DNA from: Tricholoma matsutake
Lineage: Eukaryota; Basidiomycota; Agaricomycetes; Agaricales; Tricholomataceae
NCBI GenBank assembly: GCA_026075535.2
Contig: AP026547.1
Span: 620,001-684,000 of the forward strand
DNA length: 64,000 nt
Reading direction: 5' to 3'
In this document: piece after piece, positions 1 through 11,389 of the stretch
How positions within the stretch are numbered: the stretch's first letter is position 1
How the letters are laid out: each line of letters starts with the position of its first letter
Translations under genes and position numbers: made by a program
Notes under the pieces: model-generated
Seen by the model: only the letters and a program-made list of their open reading frames with translations
Database searches by the model: none
Told to the model about the DNA's origin: nothing

Positions 1-2
1 CT

Positions 3-374
3 GAGATTAACGTATCTCGCCTACGCCCTTACCGCCCGCCCACTATTCCTGGCCAACAAACTACCTCACAACCTCTGATAATAGTAGAAGGTGCTCCAGA
101 ATACATAGTTGAAGAAATTCTAGACTCACATCTTCGATGAAACAAATTGGAGTTCTTAATTAAGTGGAAAAACTATACCGACAAAAATAATTTGTGGGAA
201 CCTGAAGAGAATTGTAAGCGAGCACATAATGCAATTGCCCAATTCTTTAAATGTAATCCAAATGCTCCGCATCGCATTGTGAGAATGGTGTATGAGGGGA
301 TGAAATTCCGGCCTTACCAAAATTTCACAGAGTGGACAAATACAATATTTTCTCACCTGGAAGTTGAGGCATAA
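3..374 (+). pseudogene. 3' end of Ty3/gypsy pol with chromodomain
   Basis: The open frame from base 3 reads as the end of a chromovirus-type gypsy polyprotein: a proline-rich linker, then EYIVEEILDSHLR, a TGA at 138-140, then LEFLIKWKNYTDKNNLWEPE and a stop just before 375. The WxxY...WEPxxN pattern is a chromodomain, which in chromoviruses sits at the integrase C-terminus and guides insertion. The TGA falls where the family usually has a second basic residue, so this copy is dead. Integrase core, RT and gag lie outside the window. A purine-rich run (372-382) and an LTR follow at once, which fixes this as the true 3' end of an element. Identification is by motif only. Confidence 0.85.
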
Positions 375-385
375 AAGGGGGGTAA

Positions 386-649
386 TGTTAGGAAACAGCC
401 CCATTACCTAATAAAATTTCATTTTTATTTTATTATGTCAAATTATGCTACATGACACCGAACTTTGATAGCATGAGAATTTTATTTTGCACGCATCATT
501 ATGTATGCACCTGTATGCATGCGTTGGTATCAACAATGTACAATATATGTAACATAGTATATAAACCTTAAATATACACCTAGGGGACCCCAGTTGTGTT
601 CTCTTAGGTATTCCACCTACACTTGTGGTGTGAAAAGCCTATCTCAACA
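386..649 (+). mobile_element. 3' LTR of the gypsy element at the left edge
   Basis: The LTR begins TGTTAGGAAAC directly after a purine tract (AAAAGGGGGG) and ends near TCTCAACA, giving the usual TG...CA ends and about 264 bp. A TATA-like box (agtatataaa) lies near 556-565. The 5' LTR is outside the window, so target duplications cannot be tested. The right boundary is the less certain one. Confidence 0.65.
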
Positions 650-1329
650 AACTCATGTATAAATAACCCCACACATCAAACCCATCAATTCCCCCATCAC
701 ATGCGTGGATCCCGCCCCCTTCTTGTAGAAAGAACCTGCATGGTCTTAGCTAGCGGATAGTGGGTGTCGCCCTAACAGCTCTAGCATAGCACAGTGGTTG
801 ACTCTAGTTTCATCATCACCACCATTCAAGTTCACTTCGGCCTTGTCAAAATGCTGCATAGCTAGGCCCCACTTGCACCTTCAAAAAAAGCATGAGTCCC
901 CACAACTTTATCACTTGTCTCTTCCAAAGGTATGTTCAGCTTCTTCTCATACCTTCATGCTACTTATAATAAATAGTTTTATTTCCAAGTGTACAGCCAG
1001 GGCACAATCCATACTCCTCAACTACACCCACGCACATCTGCATGATGCCTTCTCTGCTTATATAGCAAGATCTAGATGGAGAAGCTGGATTGAGTGCCAG
1101 CAAGGGTTAGGACCTTCCGAGTGCAGGATCATTAAATATACCATGAGCTCTTCTCATCAATTCCCATTTGTTCAATCCCTATCTGTCTCTCTTTGTCCTG
1201 TTGTCTTGATCCCCGATTTCATCTTTCTATCCACTCTCACCTGTTGTCCTTCAATAACTTGCTTTTACCCCTGCCTGCTTCTTTGCATCGTCTTGTTGTT
1301 ATGCGGCGCTCTGCTTTATCTTTTACTGA
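650..1329. other. no supported gene
   Basis: A 199-codon frame covers much of this stretch (798-1397) but starts at a non-ATG codon, is Leu/Ser/Cys rich, matches no family I recognise and runs into a repeat. I treat it as non-coding. Confidence 0.5.
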
Positions 1330-1960
1330 CACTTCTCTTTCAGCAATGTGGCTTATCACAGTCATCTTCAGCCAGGAAGAATGATGATCATGAGTAGGGA
1401 AGGTGCCTCAACCCTGAGATGATGTGGTCTTACATACCTTTTATTGGGATTATGGTGTGGAGTAGAAGTTTGTAGGGATTTTATAATGGGTGTTCAGAGC
1501 AAGGTAGAACATCTCATATTCTCCTATACTATGATGTACATATGTTGTGATCTATAAATACATCATGTTCTATTTTATATGTGATGCGCTAACATGATGC
1601 ACTAGGATTGACTATCCCAACACCTTTGATGCATGTAGACCTAGAAAGAGAGTGTTTATTGTTTACTGACACTTCTCTTTGAGTAATGTGGCTTAGTCAC
1701 AGTCATCTTCGGCTGGGAAGAATGAGGATCACAAGTAGGGAAGGTGCCTTGACCCTGAGACAATGTGGTCTTACATACCTTTGATGCATGTAGACCTAGA
1801 AAGTGAGAGTGAGAGTGAGAAGAGTCAATAAACAAACACAACATGGATATGAGCAGGGAACATACCAGGTCTGATACCTTTGACACACATAGACCTAGAC
1901 AAGAGAGAGAGAGAACAGTCAATAAACAAACAAAAAATGGATATGAGCAGGGAACATACC
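1330..1960 (+). repeat. dispersed and tandem direct repeats
   Basis: A block of about 105 bp at 1333-1437 (from tttactgacacttctcttt to ggtcttacatacctttt) recurs with about 85-90% identity at 1661-1782. A second unit starting acctttgatgcatgtagacc occurs at 1622, 1777 and, diverged, 1876. The last two form a tandem pair with a period of about 99 bp and share atggatatgagcagggaacataccag. No coding capacity is evident. Confidence 0.75.
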
Positions 1961-2089
1961 AGGTATGTCCTGTCCTCATAAGGTTTTGCCACAGACTAGG
2001 ATGATACCCACAAATTACTTGTATAAAGTGCCCTAATACAGTTCCCACAACTGCCCACAGGATGGGCATGGGTGGACACTAGTGGGCAC

Positions 2090-2632
2090 TTCCTTTCACA
2101 AATTTGAAATTTAATATTTCTAGGTGGTGAAATCTCTATTAGAATGTTTGCCTTTCGTGATCTTGAAAACCTAATGTGAAATTATTACTTTCACTATACC
2201 AATCAGGAGATTGAAAGCTAGCCTTTCAGATTTCTGAAACTATTTCTGCAGATTGAAAGCCAGCCCCTCCACTCCCAGAATGTTAAACTGAACAGCTACT
2301 GAAAGGCTTGTTAAAAGTCTTTGTGAAAGTCATGCTTTCACACAGACTTTGACCAACCAGAAAGAAATTCTTTACGGATCAGAAAGCATGACCCAAAAAT
2401 AAAACTTTCTGATCTAATTTCTGAAACCCTTTCAGGCAATTGATAAGTTAGACATCACCTTACAGAAATACCTCCAGTATCTACACTGAAATGTCATGAG
2501 AAATTAAACCAGAAATATTGATTTTCAAAGTATATTTCTAATGGGTAATTTTTTGAATTTCTGTTTGTAGAAATTTAGTCTCAAATATAATATTTCGCAA
2601 AGAATTTCTAACTATATTTCAGAAAGGAGAAA
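2090..2632. other. AT-rich intergenic stretch with recurring TTTCTGAAA-like words
   Basis: No gene. Short near-palindromic words such as tttctgaaa, ctttcagg, cagaaagt and gaaattt recur every 15-40 bp on both strands. This resembles a degraded satellite or the subterminal part of an old DNA transposon, but no boundary is visible. Confidence 0.45.
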
Positions 2633-3049
2633 TTATGAGCTTGGCCTTGTGTAATATGGTTGTCCAGCATCAGGATTTGGAAACCTGACAATTACTAATA
2701 TGGATTCAGGTGAGTTGATTTCATCATCCACAATCACCTGAGGTGAACGATCCAGCCTCTCATGTTCTATTCCGCCTGCCTGCTCAGCATTCGCAGCATC
2801 AAGATCTTCTTCATCTGCATCACTTTCCCCCAATTCCTCATCACTTCCACCCTCGCCATTCCCATTGTCTTCATCAATACCCCTCGTATCTACATTCTCG
2901 CTGTTAGCCTGGGAGGAACACATAATCCATATCATCCATTGAAAAAGCATTGGTTTCATAGTCCTGGTACCAGCCAAAGAAGTTGCCAGAGGGATCCACA
3001 GGAAATGACATTTCAGCCTCCACTCATTCATGTGTGCTTTGACATCCAC
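2633..3049 (-). CDS. unrecognised acidic ORF, possibly one exon
   Basis: This is a 138-codon frame on the minus strand. The first ~45 residues are mixed, and residues ~50-90 are strongly acidic (runs such as DEELGESDADEEDLDAANAE). Composition and length make it a plausible exon rather than a chance frame, and cacctgtag just before its start could be a splice acceptor. I recognise no domain. It may belong to a decayed transposon, since a hAT remnant follows to the right. Confidence 0.3.
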   Translation of the reverse strand: MDVKAHMNEWRLKCHFLWIPLATSLAGTRTMKPMLFQWMIWIMCSSQANSENVDTRGIDEDNGNGEGGSDEELGESDADEEDLDAANAEQAGGIEHERLDRSPQVIVDDEINSPESILVIVRFPNPDAGQPYYTRPSS

Positions 3050-3842
3050 TACAGGTGATAGTCATATGGAGCGAGAAGAGCAAGAAGTGGGATTTGTGGC
3101 TGGATGGGACAAATATGCCATGGTGGTTGGTGGTTAACGGAATGGGAATCTTGTGGTGGTTTTGTATTTCCTCCTTTCCCTTCAATTAGGGCTGCACACT
3201 GTGACCGTACAGTACGGCATAGATGGACCCATAGTATGGTCGCCATACCCATACCGTTGCAGCTCTTTGCAACTATGTAGACAGACGGTGGATGGGATGG
3301 TCAGTACCCATCCAATGCCATCCAAGGTACGGCCGTCAATGGGATTAGACAGCATTGGACGGGAATCTCCGAGCAAACTTTAATTTTTTTCCTATCAACA
3401 CGCCACAGACTAGATGATCGAACAACACACAACTCGCACCGTTGCCGTTGAACACCATGCAAACCACATACTAGCCATACCGCTGTCCCACTTTGAAATA
3501 TATCTTGTTCTTTCAGATTTCCTTTAGTGTCCCTTCATTTTCTTGAGCCCTGATTTTATTCGGTGACGATGTCAAGCCTGGGATAGTACTCACGCTAGGA
3601 TGGCCGTCGACGACTCAAGAAATGTACGTGGAGTACATTTTAATCACATTTCAATGCAATGGTGTCGATAACCATGGTTTTGTCTTTATCATTGATCTCC
3701 GAGATGCGAAACCAACACAGGGGCATCCATGGTAATTAGAAAAAAAATCAAGACAGGCTCACAGTGTCGCTGAGGAAAATTTTCATCATGAGGTCGAGAC
3801 AAGATAAAATGCTCATGGAAACAACTTGAAGCTCAGAACTGT
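3050..3842. other. degraded sequence 5' of the hAT remnant
   Basis: No intact frame. A stretch at 3187-3340 has short repeats built on accgta/ccata/gccat words, as in hAT subterminal regions. The 5' half of the neighbouring transposase gene would be expected here but cannot be read. Confidence 0.4.
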
Positions 3843-4674
3843 CGTCTCAGTATGGCAGATCAGCCTGTGCAATATCTCGAGGACTACAAGACAACATCAA
3901 AACTATTCTTCGCAATCTTCCAGATTCAGTTTCGCTGAATATCAAAGCGGGACTCACAGATGCCCACCACAAACTCAGTGATTACTACTACCAGTACGAT
4001 GCATCTCCCTTCTATACATGGGCTGCATGTATGTGCCTAATTGTCTGTGCGATCATTCACTTAATGAGTGAATGATAACAGTGCTTGATCCTCGGATATC
4101 ATATGAGGGCATGAAGATAGATTATGCCGATGACCCGATGCTTGCCGAGCACCTTGAACAATCAAAATCAAACTTCTTCAACTACTTCCATGAAAATTAT
4201 GCACATGCGGTCGTCTCTACACTGTCATCAGTGAATTCTCTGAGTCCATCCGTTCAAACCGAACCTATTGTGGGTTCCCCTCAGAAATCCTTCATGGCTC
4301 GATATCGCAGGAAAGAGAAGCCATCCGTCAATGAGCTCGAAAAATATTTCAAACTTCCTGCTGAAGATTTCGATGCGTGCAATCCAATTCACTGGTGGAT
4401 GGGTCGACGAGCTCAGTTCCCAAACTTGTTTCGCCTTGCTCGTGACATTTTATGTATACCTGGTGAGTCATTCTAGCATATTTACAAAATTTTAATGCAT
4501 CAACTTCACATCTAGGTTCTGCTGTTGCCATCGAGTGGGTCTTCTCAGGTGGTTGGGACACCATTTCTCTTCGCCGTGCAAGCCTTAATGCTGATACCAT
4601 CCGTATTTTAATGCTTGTTAAGAAGCACTTACATCTGGCTCGTGCAAAGGCTACTGCAGCCCTACATTGTTGAA
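3843..4674 (+). pseudogene. hAT transposase, C-terminal remnant
   Basis: Three exons read through two small introns. Exon a (3843-4028) ends ...YDASPFYTWAA. The intron at 4029-4081 (gtatgt...acag) joins it to LLDPRISYEGMKIDYADD. Exon b (4082-4462) ends ...FRLARDILCIPG. The intron at 4463-4515 (gtgagt...ctag) joins it to SAVAVEWVFSGGWDTISLRR and a stop at 4672-4674. The RNase H-like C-terminal part and the hAT dimerisation domain (WW..., ...ERVFSGGRDTI in family members) are clear. Two Arg positions of the ERVFSGGR motif read Trp (CGG to TGG), which fits C-to-T decay. The N-terminal zinc finger and first catalytic Asp are missing. It differs from the intact hAT at 7.2-11 kb. Confidence 0.85.
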
Positions 4675-5931
4675 TACGTAGATAGTCAATCCTATATGTC
4701 TATTTTTGTCTTCTTTATTGCATCCCGTCTACCGTACATGACCGTCCAACAGCAACGAGGGCATCGTAGATGGCTTGCTCATCCAGTTTGCTGCGGCATG
4801 AAGTGATCTCCAAAAGCATGCAAGAATACGGAGTAGATCCTAGGTACCCATCATGAGTATGGTCCCATAAGTCCTTTAGAAAGAAGCCCAAGAGACGAAT
4901 TCTAATGAGAGGGTCATTATACTTGGCTTTGCTGTGGGAGGGGTCATTCAGGGCGGTAGTCTCCGCTTTCAGTAAGGTGCACCAAATGCTGAGCCCTGTT
5001 CCAGAGAGTCTGCATGTCTCAAGAGATGGGAGGGCAGTCATGGGGTTTGTGGCGAGAGGCTTCGTTTACCGTATACCGATTCTGAGTTTGAAAGTCACGT
5101 GCTCACATACATATAGCGTTGGCTCATTGCAATCATACATTTGTATTCTATTTTCTTTTACTCATTGTTCTTTTCCCATTATTGTTCTTTCGAATCTTTC
5201 CCATTGTTCTTTTCGATTGTTCCGTTTCTATTGTTCTTTTGCATTAGTAGCGGTCGAGACTCGATTATGAATCAAAAATCGTGTCAATATGACCGTGACA
5301 ATTATCAAGGGCAGGTACACGGTGATTATGGGACACAATTATTTTGACAGATCTATGATCTTCTGCATGATGTAAACAAATGTAGGGCTGTCCACCGTGC
5401 CATACACTGGTGGTTACACGGTGTCGTCTGACGGTTGCAGACTGGGAGGGTTGACTCGGGGAGTGGGGCGAGTGCATTGAAATTAATGGAGTGACGGCCT
5501 CAAGGGGTTGAATGTGGAAATTGCAGATAGGAGAAGAGAAGAAAAGGAGCGAGAGCTAGCATCGCCGTAGAGCATAGAAATGGGAAACGAAACATCATTT
5601 TGTACTTGGACAATGCGGATGCGAAAGGGCGCTGTAAAAGCGAGGATCTCAAAACTGAGGCGCTCCTTCGGACGATTGGGGTGCACTGTGTGGGCGTCAT
5701 TAGATTTAGAGGGCTTGGGGTGAGAGGCACAGGGATTTCCGTTGGCATAAGCAGGAGATTAGGGAGGAATAGAGGCGAGAAGCATGTCAAACACGAAACT
5801 AAAAAAGGGTATCAAAAAACCATCATCATCATAACTCTACAAACAAAAGAAACCCAAACAGAATAAACCACAAACTGCACCAGCACAACATCCCCTTGAC
5901 ACATTCCCGTACTAAGATGAACCTCCGCCCC
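4675..5931. other. no supported gene
   Basis: Only short frames occur. At 5383 the sequence tagggctgtccaccgtgcc resembles a hAT left end, but no partner end or target duplication was found. The rest is low-complexity Ct-rich sequence (5140-5240) without recognisable coding. Confidence 0.4.
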
Positions 5932-6440
5932 TTATTGTCTTTTGGCGGGGCCGGTGTTGGAGCTGATCATACTGGGGCCAGTGTTATCGGGATGCAGGGC
6001 GTTTGGGTTTGGGGAGGGATTAGGGTCAGATTGGGGGGGTGTTTGAGTTGGGGTGGGAGGTGTCAGGTGAGTTGGGATGGGAGGCGTCGGGGTGAGCTTT
6101 GCTGGGGGGATTAGGGTGGGAACCTGAACTGGTGTGGGCACTATCGGAGGGATTGGGGTGGCAGCCGTCAGGGTTTACGGTGTCGATGGCAGTATCAAGG
6201 GACTCTTGTATCTTCCCTGTCAGCTCCTCAATCTCCTGCATAATATCCATCTTTCTCTTCACCTCATCGCACAGGCTTGGATTCCCCATCGGGTCCTGTT
6301 TAGTTAGCAGCCCCAGCCAGTGCACGACGAGCTTCAAGCGCTCGAGTTCCTCTCGCAGTCTCTGTTGTCTGGAAAAAGTGGGATTGAGGATACAGCCGAG
6401 GGATGGGATGAGGCTGGTAACCGCTAGTTATTGATTTTTT
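5932..6440 (-). CDS. unrecognised coiled-coil plus proline/asparagine-rich exon
   Basis: Reading leftwards from about 6375, a possible acceptor (ttttccag) is followed by a helical, heptad-like stretch containing RLREELERLKLVVHWL and EEVKRK/QEIEELTGKIQE-like segments, then a repetitive tail of HPN, SHPN and TPP units ending near 6026. A second frame covers 5932-6141 with PTP repeats. The coiled coil looks real, while the tail is low complexity. No family is recognised and no complete gene can be assembled, so it is at best one exon of an unknown gene. Confidence 0.3.
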
Positions 6441-7167
6441 GAGTTTGCCGAGGCAGGTTTGCCGCAGGGTGATTAGTTTCGAGGTGAGGTCGTTGGAATC
6501 GGGGATGGTACAGAGAGCTTTGAGGCATCTAGAGTGAGCAGGCGTGGTGGGTAACAGGAGCGGTGCCCACGTGGAGGGCAGAAGCGCGAGTACGAACCGG
6601 GCGAGTTTGATACTCGGAACAGTGGAAGTTAGTCCTCAACTTATCGTGGGGGTCCTCGGGGTCAGGACAATAGCCAAAGTTGTAGTAATCTTCCTTCAAG
6701 TTCACGCAGGGTGGAGCAGAGAGTGTATGACTCGATTCAGAGGCCTGTTAGCGAATTAATGGTTAGTGCTGGGGTATAGTTGAAGGAGATAGTACAGGAG
6801 CAGCAAATGCATTGACGGTGAGTAGGGATAATGGGGAGTAGACTCGATTCTGCGGTGATTCATACACGAAATGGAGGCTAACGAGGAGGTTAGCCTCATA
6901 TGGGTTTCTGGCAGTTCAACTTACCGACAACAATCCAGAACCATGCCTAGAACATTCCATGGACGTTTATATGTCAGCAGCATAGCAAGGTTAGCCGTCG
7001 ACGACGACGTTGAGACTCCTCAAACCGAGTCAAACGTCGTTGGTACTTGTGTCCTTCCTTAATGGTCGACTTTCTGCACTGTTTGTCCAGAAGTTCGACG
7101 CATGATCTATGTGAGTAGCATAGCAAGTTTAAGGGTCGAAATCGTAGTAGTTGTTGTTGTTGGCGTT
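6441..7167. other. no supported gene; host side of the hAT insertion
   Basis: Short frames only. A gtt/tgg-rich microsatellite-like stretch (7149-7175) is the target into which the hAT element inserted. Its right half continues at 11013. Confidence 0.5.
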
Positions 7168-7175
7168 GTTGTCGT

Positions 7176-7340
7176 TAGTGTTCGGGGAATTTCACATGAG
7201 ACCTAATTGACCCAGTAAATTAGCTCTTTGACCAGGCAATGTCTAATTCACCCTCGGATATTAGAGCTAATTAACGTAGATTTCGTTTCAGCTAATTAAC
7301 GCTAATTAACAGTCAATTTCAGGGTCAATTAGCTGGAAAG
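7176..7340 (+). repeat. left inverted and subterminal repeats of the hAT element
   Basis: The 14-bp terminal repeat is followed by repeated AATTGACCC, TAAATTAGC, AATTCACC and GCTAATTAACG words on both strands up to about 7340. The right end (10850-11012) has the matching set. Confidence 0.85.
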
Positions 7341-7363
7341 CAAATCAACTGGGAGCTACGGTA

Positions 7364-10300
7364 CTACCAAATGCTCCAGTCTGTCTCCTTTGGTGCAGCA
7401 CGGATTGATGGAGGTAGTACTGGAGCTCGATGTATAGGCTGACCTTGTGCAGTTGCTGCAGTTGCTGAAGTTGAATCGAGAAGATCTAGAAGGTAAGATG
7501 AATTGATATTCACGGTGTCTTCGATAGTGAAGGCACATCGCTCCACATTAACAAGGTTTTGTGGAGGACCATCAAGCCAATGTAAACCATCGTGATTCTC
7601 ATGTAGAGCCCCAGTAGTCATGTTAGACTCAGACTCGGAATCTCCATCAGAATCAGCCAGCGCCTCGATATCATGCTCCATTACTGGGGGTCGTTCCTTC
7701 ACAGATGATTTTGACGAGGTGATTAGATCATCTGCACCATGAATCATCTTCTGCATGTCACGCCATTTGATGATAGGCTTTGATTTTTTGGGCTTTTTCT
7801 AGAACGAGTTTGAGTAAGACTTGGAAGCTGAGAGAACCAGGAATCATGATTCACACATCAGGATCATTTGCACGATGAAATGCACGGATCTTGACGTGAT
7901 CACGGACAGTCTGCACACTCTGTAGACTACATTTGGAAGTGTTGATGTTCGTTACGGCCGAAGCCATCCGCTCATCAACCATCGAGACTGCACAAACAGA
8001 ATAAATTTTGATAGCCAAGGCCTAGATAGTAGAAACTCGTTAGCATGACAAAACTGGTGAGCAACAGAGATATATACACCAAGAACATAAGCAAACTCAT
8101 CCTTCTGAACTATCGTCCACCAGGACAGCACTGTCTGTCCATCGCGGAAGCGGCGATTGAATGGTTCTTGCTCCTTTATGTACCCTTTTAATTCAACCTT
8201 TAACCGGGACAGGGCATCCCTTGGAGAAATCCCTGCCAAACGAGGGTTTCTTTGTTGCATGACAGCAACAGGGTCAGGATAAGAACCAGTGTATGCATCA
8301 CCATATTCATTCTTTAAGATCTGTTGCAATGCAAGGCCGACTCTGGCCAAAATTTTGTTTTCCGGTGTCGCTGGAATTGAAGAGGAATTTGCCGAGCCTG
8401 AGTGGACATTTGTAGTGCGAAGTACCACAGCTGGGATAGAAAGTGGATTGATATTCTTGAAATCTGCGCACCACAATGATCTGAAACATGCCAAACTGTC
8501 AGATGAAAATTATCGAGACTAGCTTCAAGCGTACGTGGATTCAAGAAAAATGCTGTAATATAAACATCATTCGGAGACTTGTTAATCATTTGATTGAAAC
8601 ATTTATTTGTAATTGCTCATATGTCTTCCATCGTCTTGGCTGATAAGCCCACACGGTTGTGGCTGAAGAGATGTGCAAGCTGGGAAACAATCGCTAACCA
8701 ATACAGGTAGACATCGGCTGGATTGGTATGGGGAGATTCGAGACATTGTATTGCTTTCGCAAAAGGTCCGATGACAGCAATGAGTTTAGTGAGGGAGAGC
8801 TCTAGGTTGATGCTTTGAGCAGTAGAGGACATAAAGTATTCATTCAGACCCTATATGATCGTTAGCGAAGGTCTGTGGTACAGGTGATGGTTGACGTACA
8901 TTGATGTCGATATCAAGTGTCTCATCTCCTACTATGTTGCGCAAAGCAGGCAAACAACGCCGAAGTGACTCGGCTGCCCAATGGACGGTCCCAAAGCGTG
9001 TATCTCCGATGCTTTGCAAGCCTCGGCCAATTTTCAGCGACTCATGCTCGTAATTGAAGTGCTCCATAGTATAGGTTGACCTAGACATGAACGCCAACGT
9101 ACTTCGCAGGGTTTGGATTACCTGTAACAAATGAAATTAGTATCTACTCGCTGTTTGGTCGATAGGAAAACAGACATCTTTGAAGGCATCTAGTTTACAG
9201 ATCTTTTGGATGGGCTTATCAATCTGATGACAAGCGTCCTGCATATTGAGAACATGAGAATATCTTATACAGTACAGCCACCTAGCTTTACGAGTGTTGC
9301 CTGTGTCATCAGACGATACTCCTGAGATACGCTCTGCTCCGATCAGTCTGGTCACCTAGTATGAAATCATCATGAGTGGACGCACATGTCGATCAAGATC
9401 CGAGAGTCAAAGGCTTACATTTTCGAGTAATTCCAGAATATATTTTGCGGTATGGCTGAGGCCTGAAGCATCGTCCATGTCCATGCAAAATTTGTCACCA
9501 TCTGCTGTGGTAATGTGGACTGAATAGAACCCCTTTGGTCGTCGTATTCTCCCACCATCATACGTAATTGTCAAGTTCCAACAAGTCTTCAGGTGTGCGA
9601 TGACAGCAGTATTGACTTTGGCAGATTCGTTTGGGACTAACTTATCTGCGAAGGTGGTTGCGCTGGCTGGTACATAGTCTGAGTTCAAAACTTTGGTGAG
9701 GTGTTTGAATTCTCGAGAGTCGATGACGTTTGGCGGGAGTGTGTTACAAACAATGAACAGCAACAACGCATTGTCGGCTTCCTCTTTGAGCTTGCTTAGC
9801 GCCTGCTTCCTCCCATCCGCAACAAAACCATCCAACATCCCACCGATTGATATTCCTGATGAAATAGTTTTGGTGCGTTTCAGATTTGTTTCTGGTTCTT
9901 CATCGGAGGTGGAAATCTCTCGGGAACGTGTCTGTGGGATGATAGCTGGAGGACCCTTTGCTCCTACAGCCAAGTACGCAGCAGCCGCATCTTGTAGTCG
10001 GGAAGGGAAGTATCGACAACCAGATGCATGTGCAAGAATACGCTGACGTGGCCGAGGCCAAGCCCATTTTGTCCTGCAACCCTTGCTCGCAAGACAACGC
10101 GCATATTTCTTGTCTTTGTCCAAGTCGTCTTCAGCAGGTGAGGACTTGTAGCATGGCTTTGAGACTTCGAGAAGGAGGGGAAGAGTTTTTACACCACCCT
10201 TCCTGTCGTCTGCGTCTTCATCAGCGGCGGAATATGCTTTGTCCTCATAGTCTGACTCCAGATCCTTCATCTCTTGTTTTTGGCTATCTTTACCCTTGGG

Positions 10301-10800
10301 CTTGGCCTTCACTTTCTTCAGCTTGCTAGTCTTAAGCTTTGGCCTTTCATCTTTGCTTGTAGTCTCCATATCCGAGATGCTGGTAGACGGCAGCTAAAAT
10401 CAACAGTGAGTACTACAGCAAATGATATCAATACCAACTGAAAGATGGCACATACCTGCAGCCCAGCAGCTGTTATCGTGGTTTCTGCTGCCTTTGTTAC
10501 GTCTGTAAGCCATAGTGTCGGGATTACTGAATTCAGAAAATTCTGTATGAACTTCTCGAGCACATCCGCAAGCGCAACAACACTAAGCCCTCGCTCTGGG
10601 AGGGCCAGTCCATTTGCTCGTGAACCCAGCGTAATCTCAAGCTCTCGATTGATAGCAGCCTCTTCTCCGGCATCTTCAATCCAGTCCGAATCCGGGTTGA
10701 AGTTGTTGAAGTTATATGGAGAGGTTTCAAGAGCAATTGGTAAGGATACTGGCAATGCAAGAAGATAAGAGCGGAGAGTGTTGATCTGCTCAGCAATCAT
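7364..10800 (-). pseudogene. hAT transposase, eight exons, one premature stop
   Basis: Exons: 10456-10800, 9419-10393, 9176-9355, 8900-9121, 8520-8850, 8078-8463, 7857-8021, 7364-7798. All seven introns are GT-AG, 49-63 bp, and keep phase, giving about 1,012 codons. Features in order: N-terminal helical region; Lys/Glu linker; Cys/His finger (CLASKGCRTKW...HASGC) that may bind DNA; first catalytic region (ITYDGGRIRRPKGFYSVHIT); second Asp (GVSSDDTGNT); DACHQIDKPIQKICKL; TRFGTVHW; C-terminal hAT dimerisation region (LSWWTIVQ..., IYSVCAVSMVDERM...). A single in-frame TGA at 8617-8619 follows KTMEDI, where an Arg codon (CGA) would fit. Without it the gene would look intact, so loss of function is recent. 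The role is cut-and-paste excision and insertion. An ATG at 10800 opens the first long frame inside the right end. Confidence 0.9.
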
Positions 10801-10849
10801 GCTAGTGAATGCTGAGTTTTTCTGTACTTTTTAAGGATTCTTAGCCTTA

Positions 10850-11012
10850 CGATTCACCTAATTATTTTTCGGGGAATTACTTATTTGAATTACCGACATA
10901 AGCTAATTTACCCTAATTGACCTGGCATTTTCGGCCAATATGAAATTGACGCTAATTTACCTAGGCTAATTTACCGTTGACTAATTAGCCTTGCCTGCTT
11001 CCCCGAACACTA
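10850..11012 (-). repeat. right inverted and subterminal repeats of the hAT element
   Basis: This mirrors the left end, with CTAATTTACC, CTAATTGACC and ATTAGCC words ending in TTCCCCGAACACTA. An extra internal copy of the terminal word (ttcggggaat) occurs at 10868, possibly a trace of an earlier, shorter end. Confidence 0.85.
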
Positions 11013-11389
11013 GTTGTCGTGTTTGTTCCGCTTGTTCCCGCATTCCGCCCTCCCTTTGTTCCGCTGGATGATGGCCATCATCCGGGGATTAAGAATATTG
11101 GGTATCTCGCTGGGGCAGAACTTCGTTACAGCCATTTGCGGAACTTAGGGCGCGGCCGATTTTTTTTTCAAAAATTCTCAGGAGTTAGGTTCGAATAGTA
11201 ATCGACCTGTAGCTCATGCAGTAGTGCACCTATAGCTACGAGAATAGTATATTTGGACTCGGCTTGACATATGCAAGTATGTACCATAAAAAATGTAAAA
11301 GTCACTTTTGTCAGCTTCATCAGTAGACACGCGACACGACTTTCTTTCACCTCCAGCAAGTGTATTTCAGACATCTTGTACAACCTGTC

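Larger units (their letters stand above)
7176..11012 (-). mobile_element. near-complete hAT DNA transposon, 3,837 bp
   Basis: Both ends carry the perfect 14-bp inverted repeat TAGTGTTCGGGGAA (7176-7189; complement 10999-11012). They are flanked by an identical 8-bp duplication GTTGTCGT (7168-7175 and 11013-11020), the size made by hAT transposases. Inside each end lie many TAATTTACC, AATTGACC and AATTAGC words, typical subterminal transposase-binding repeats. The only gene is the minus-strand transposase at 7364-10800. Perfect ends and duplications imply a fairly recent insertion, and it is among the best-preserved elements in the window. Confidence 0.95.

Noticed and set aside
798..1397. 199-codon plus-strand frame
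   Set aside because: Non-ATG start, biased composition, no family resemblance, and the 3' part lies in a dispersed repeat.
3187..4665. TAGGGCTGCA...TGCAGCCCTA as terminal repeats of the old hAT remnant
   Set aside because: The right copy lies inside the last codons of the transposase and the 8-bp flanks (ccttcaat, cattgttg) do not match, so chance is likely.
5896..6141. Plus-strand glycine-rich frame opposite the coiled-coil/proline-rich exon
   Set aside because: It is the low-complexity complement of the minus-strand repeats.
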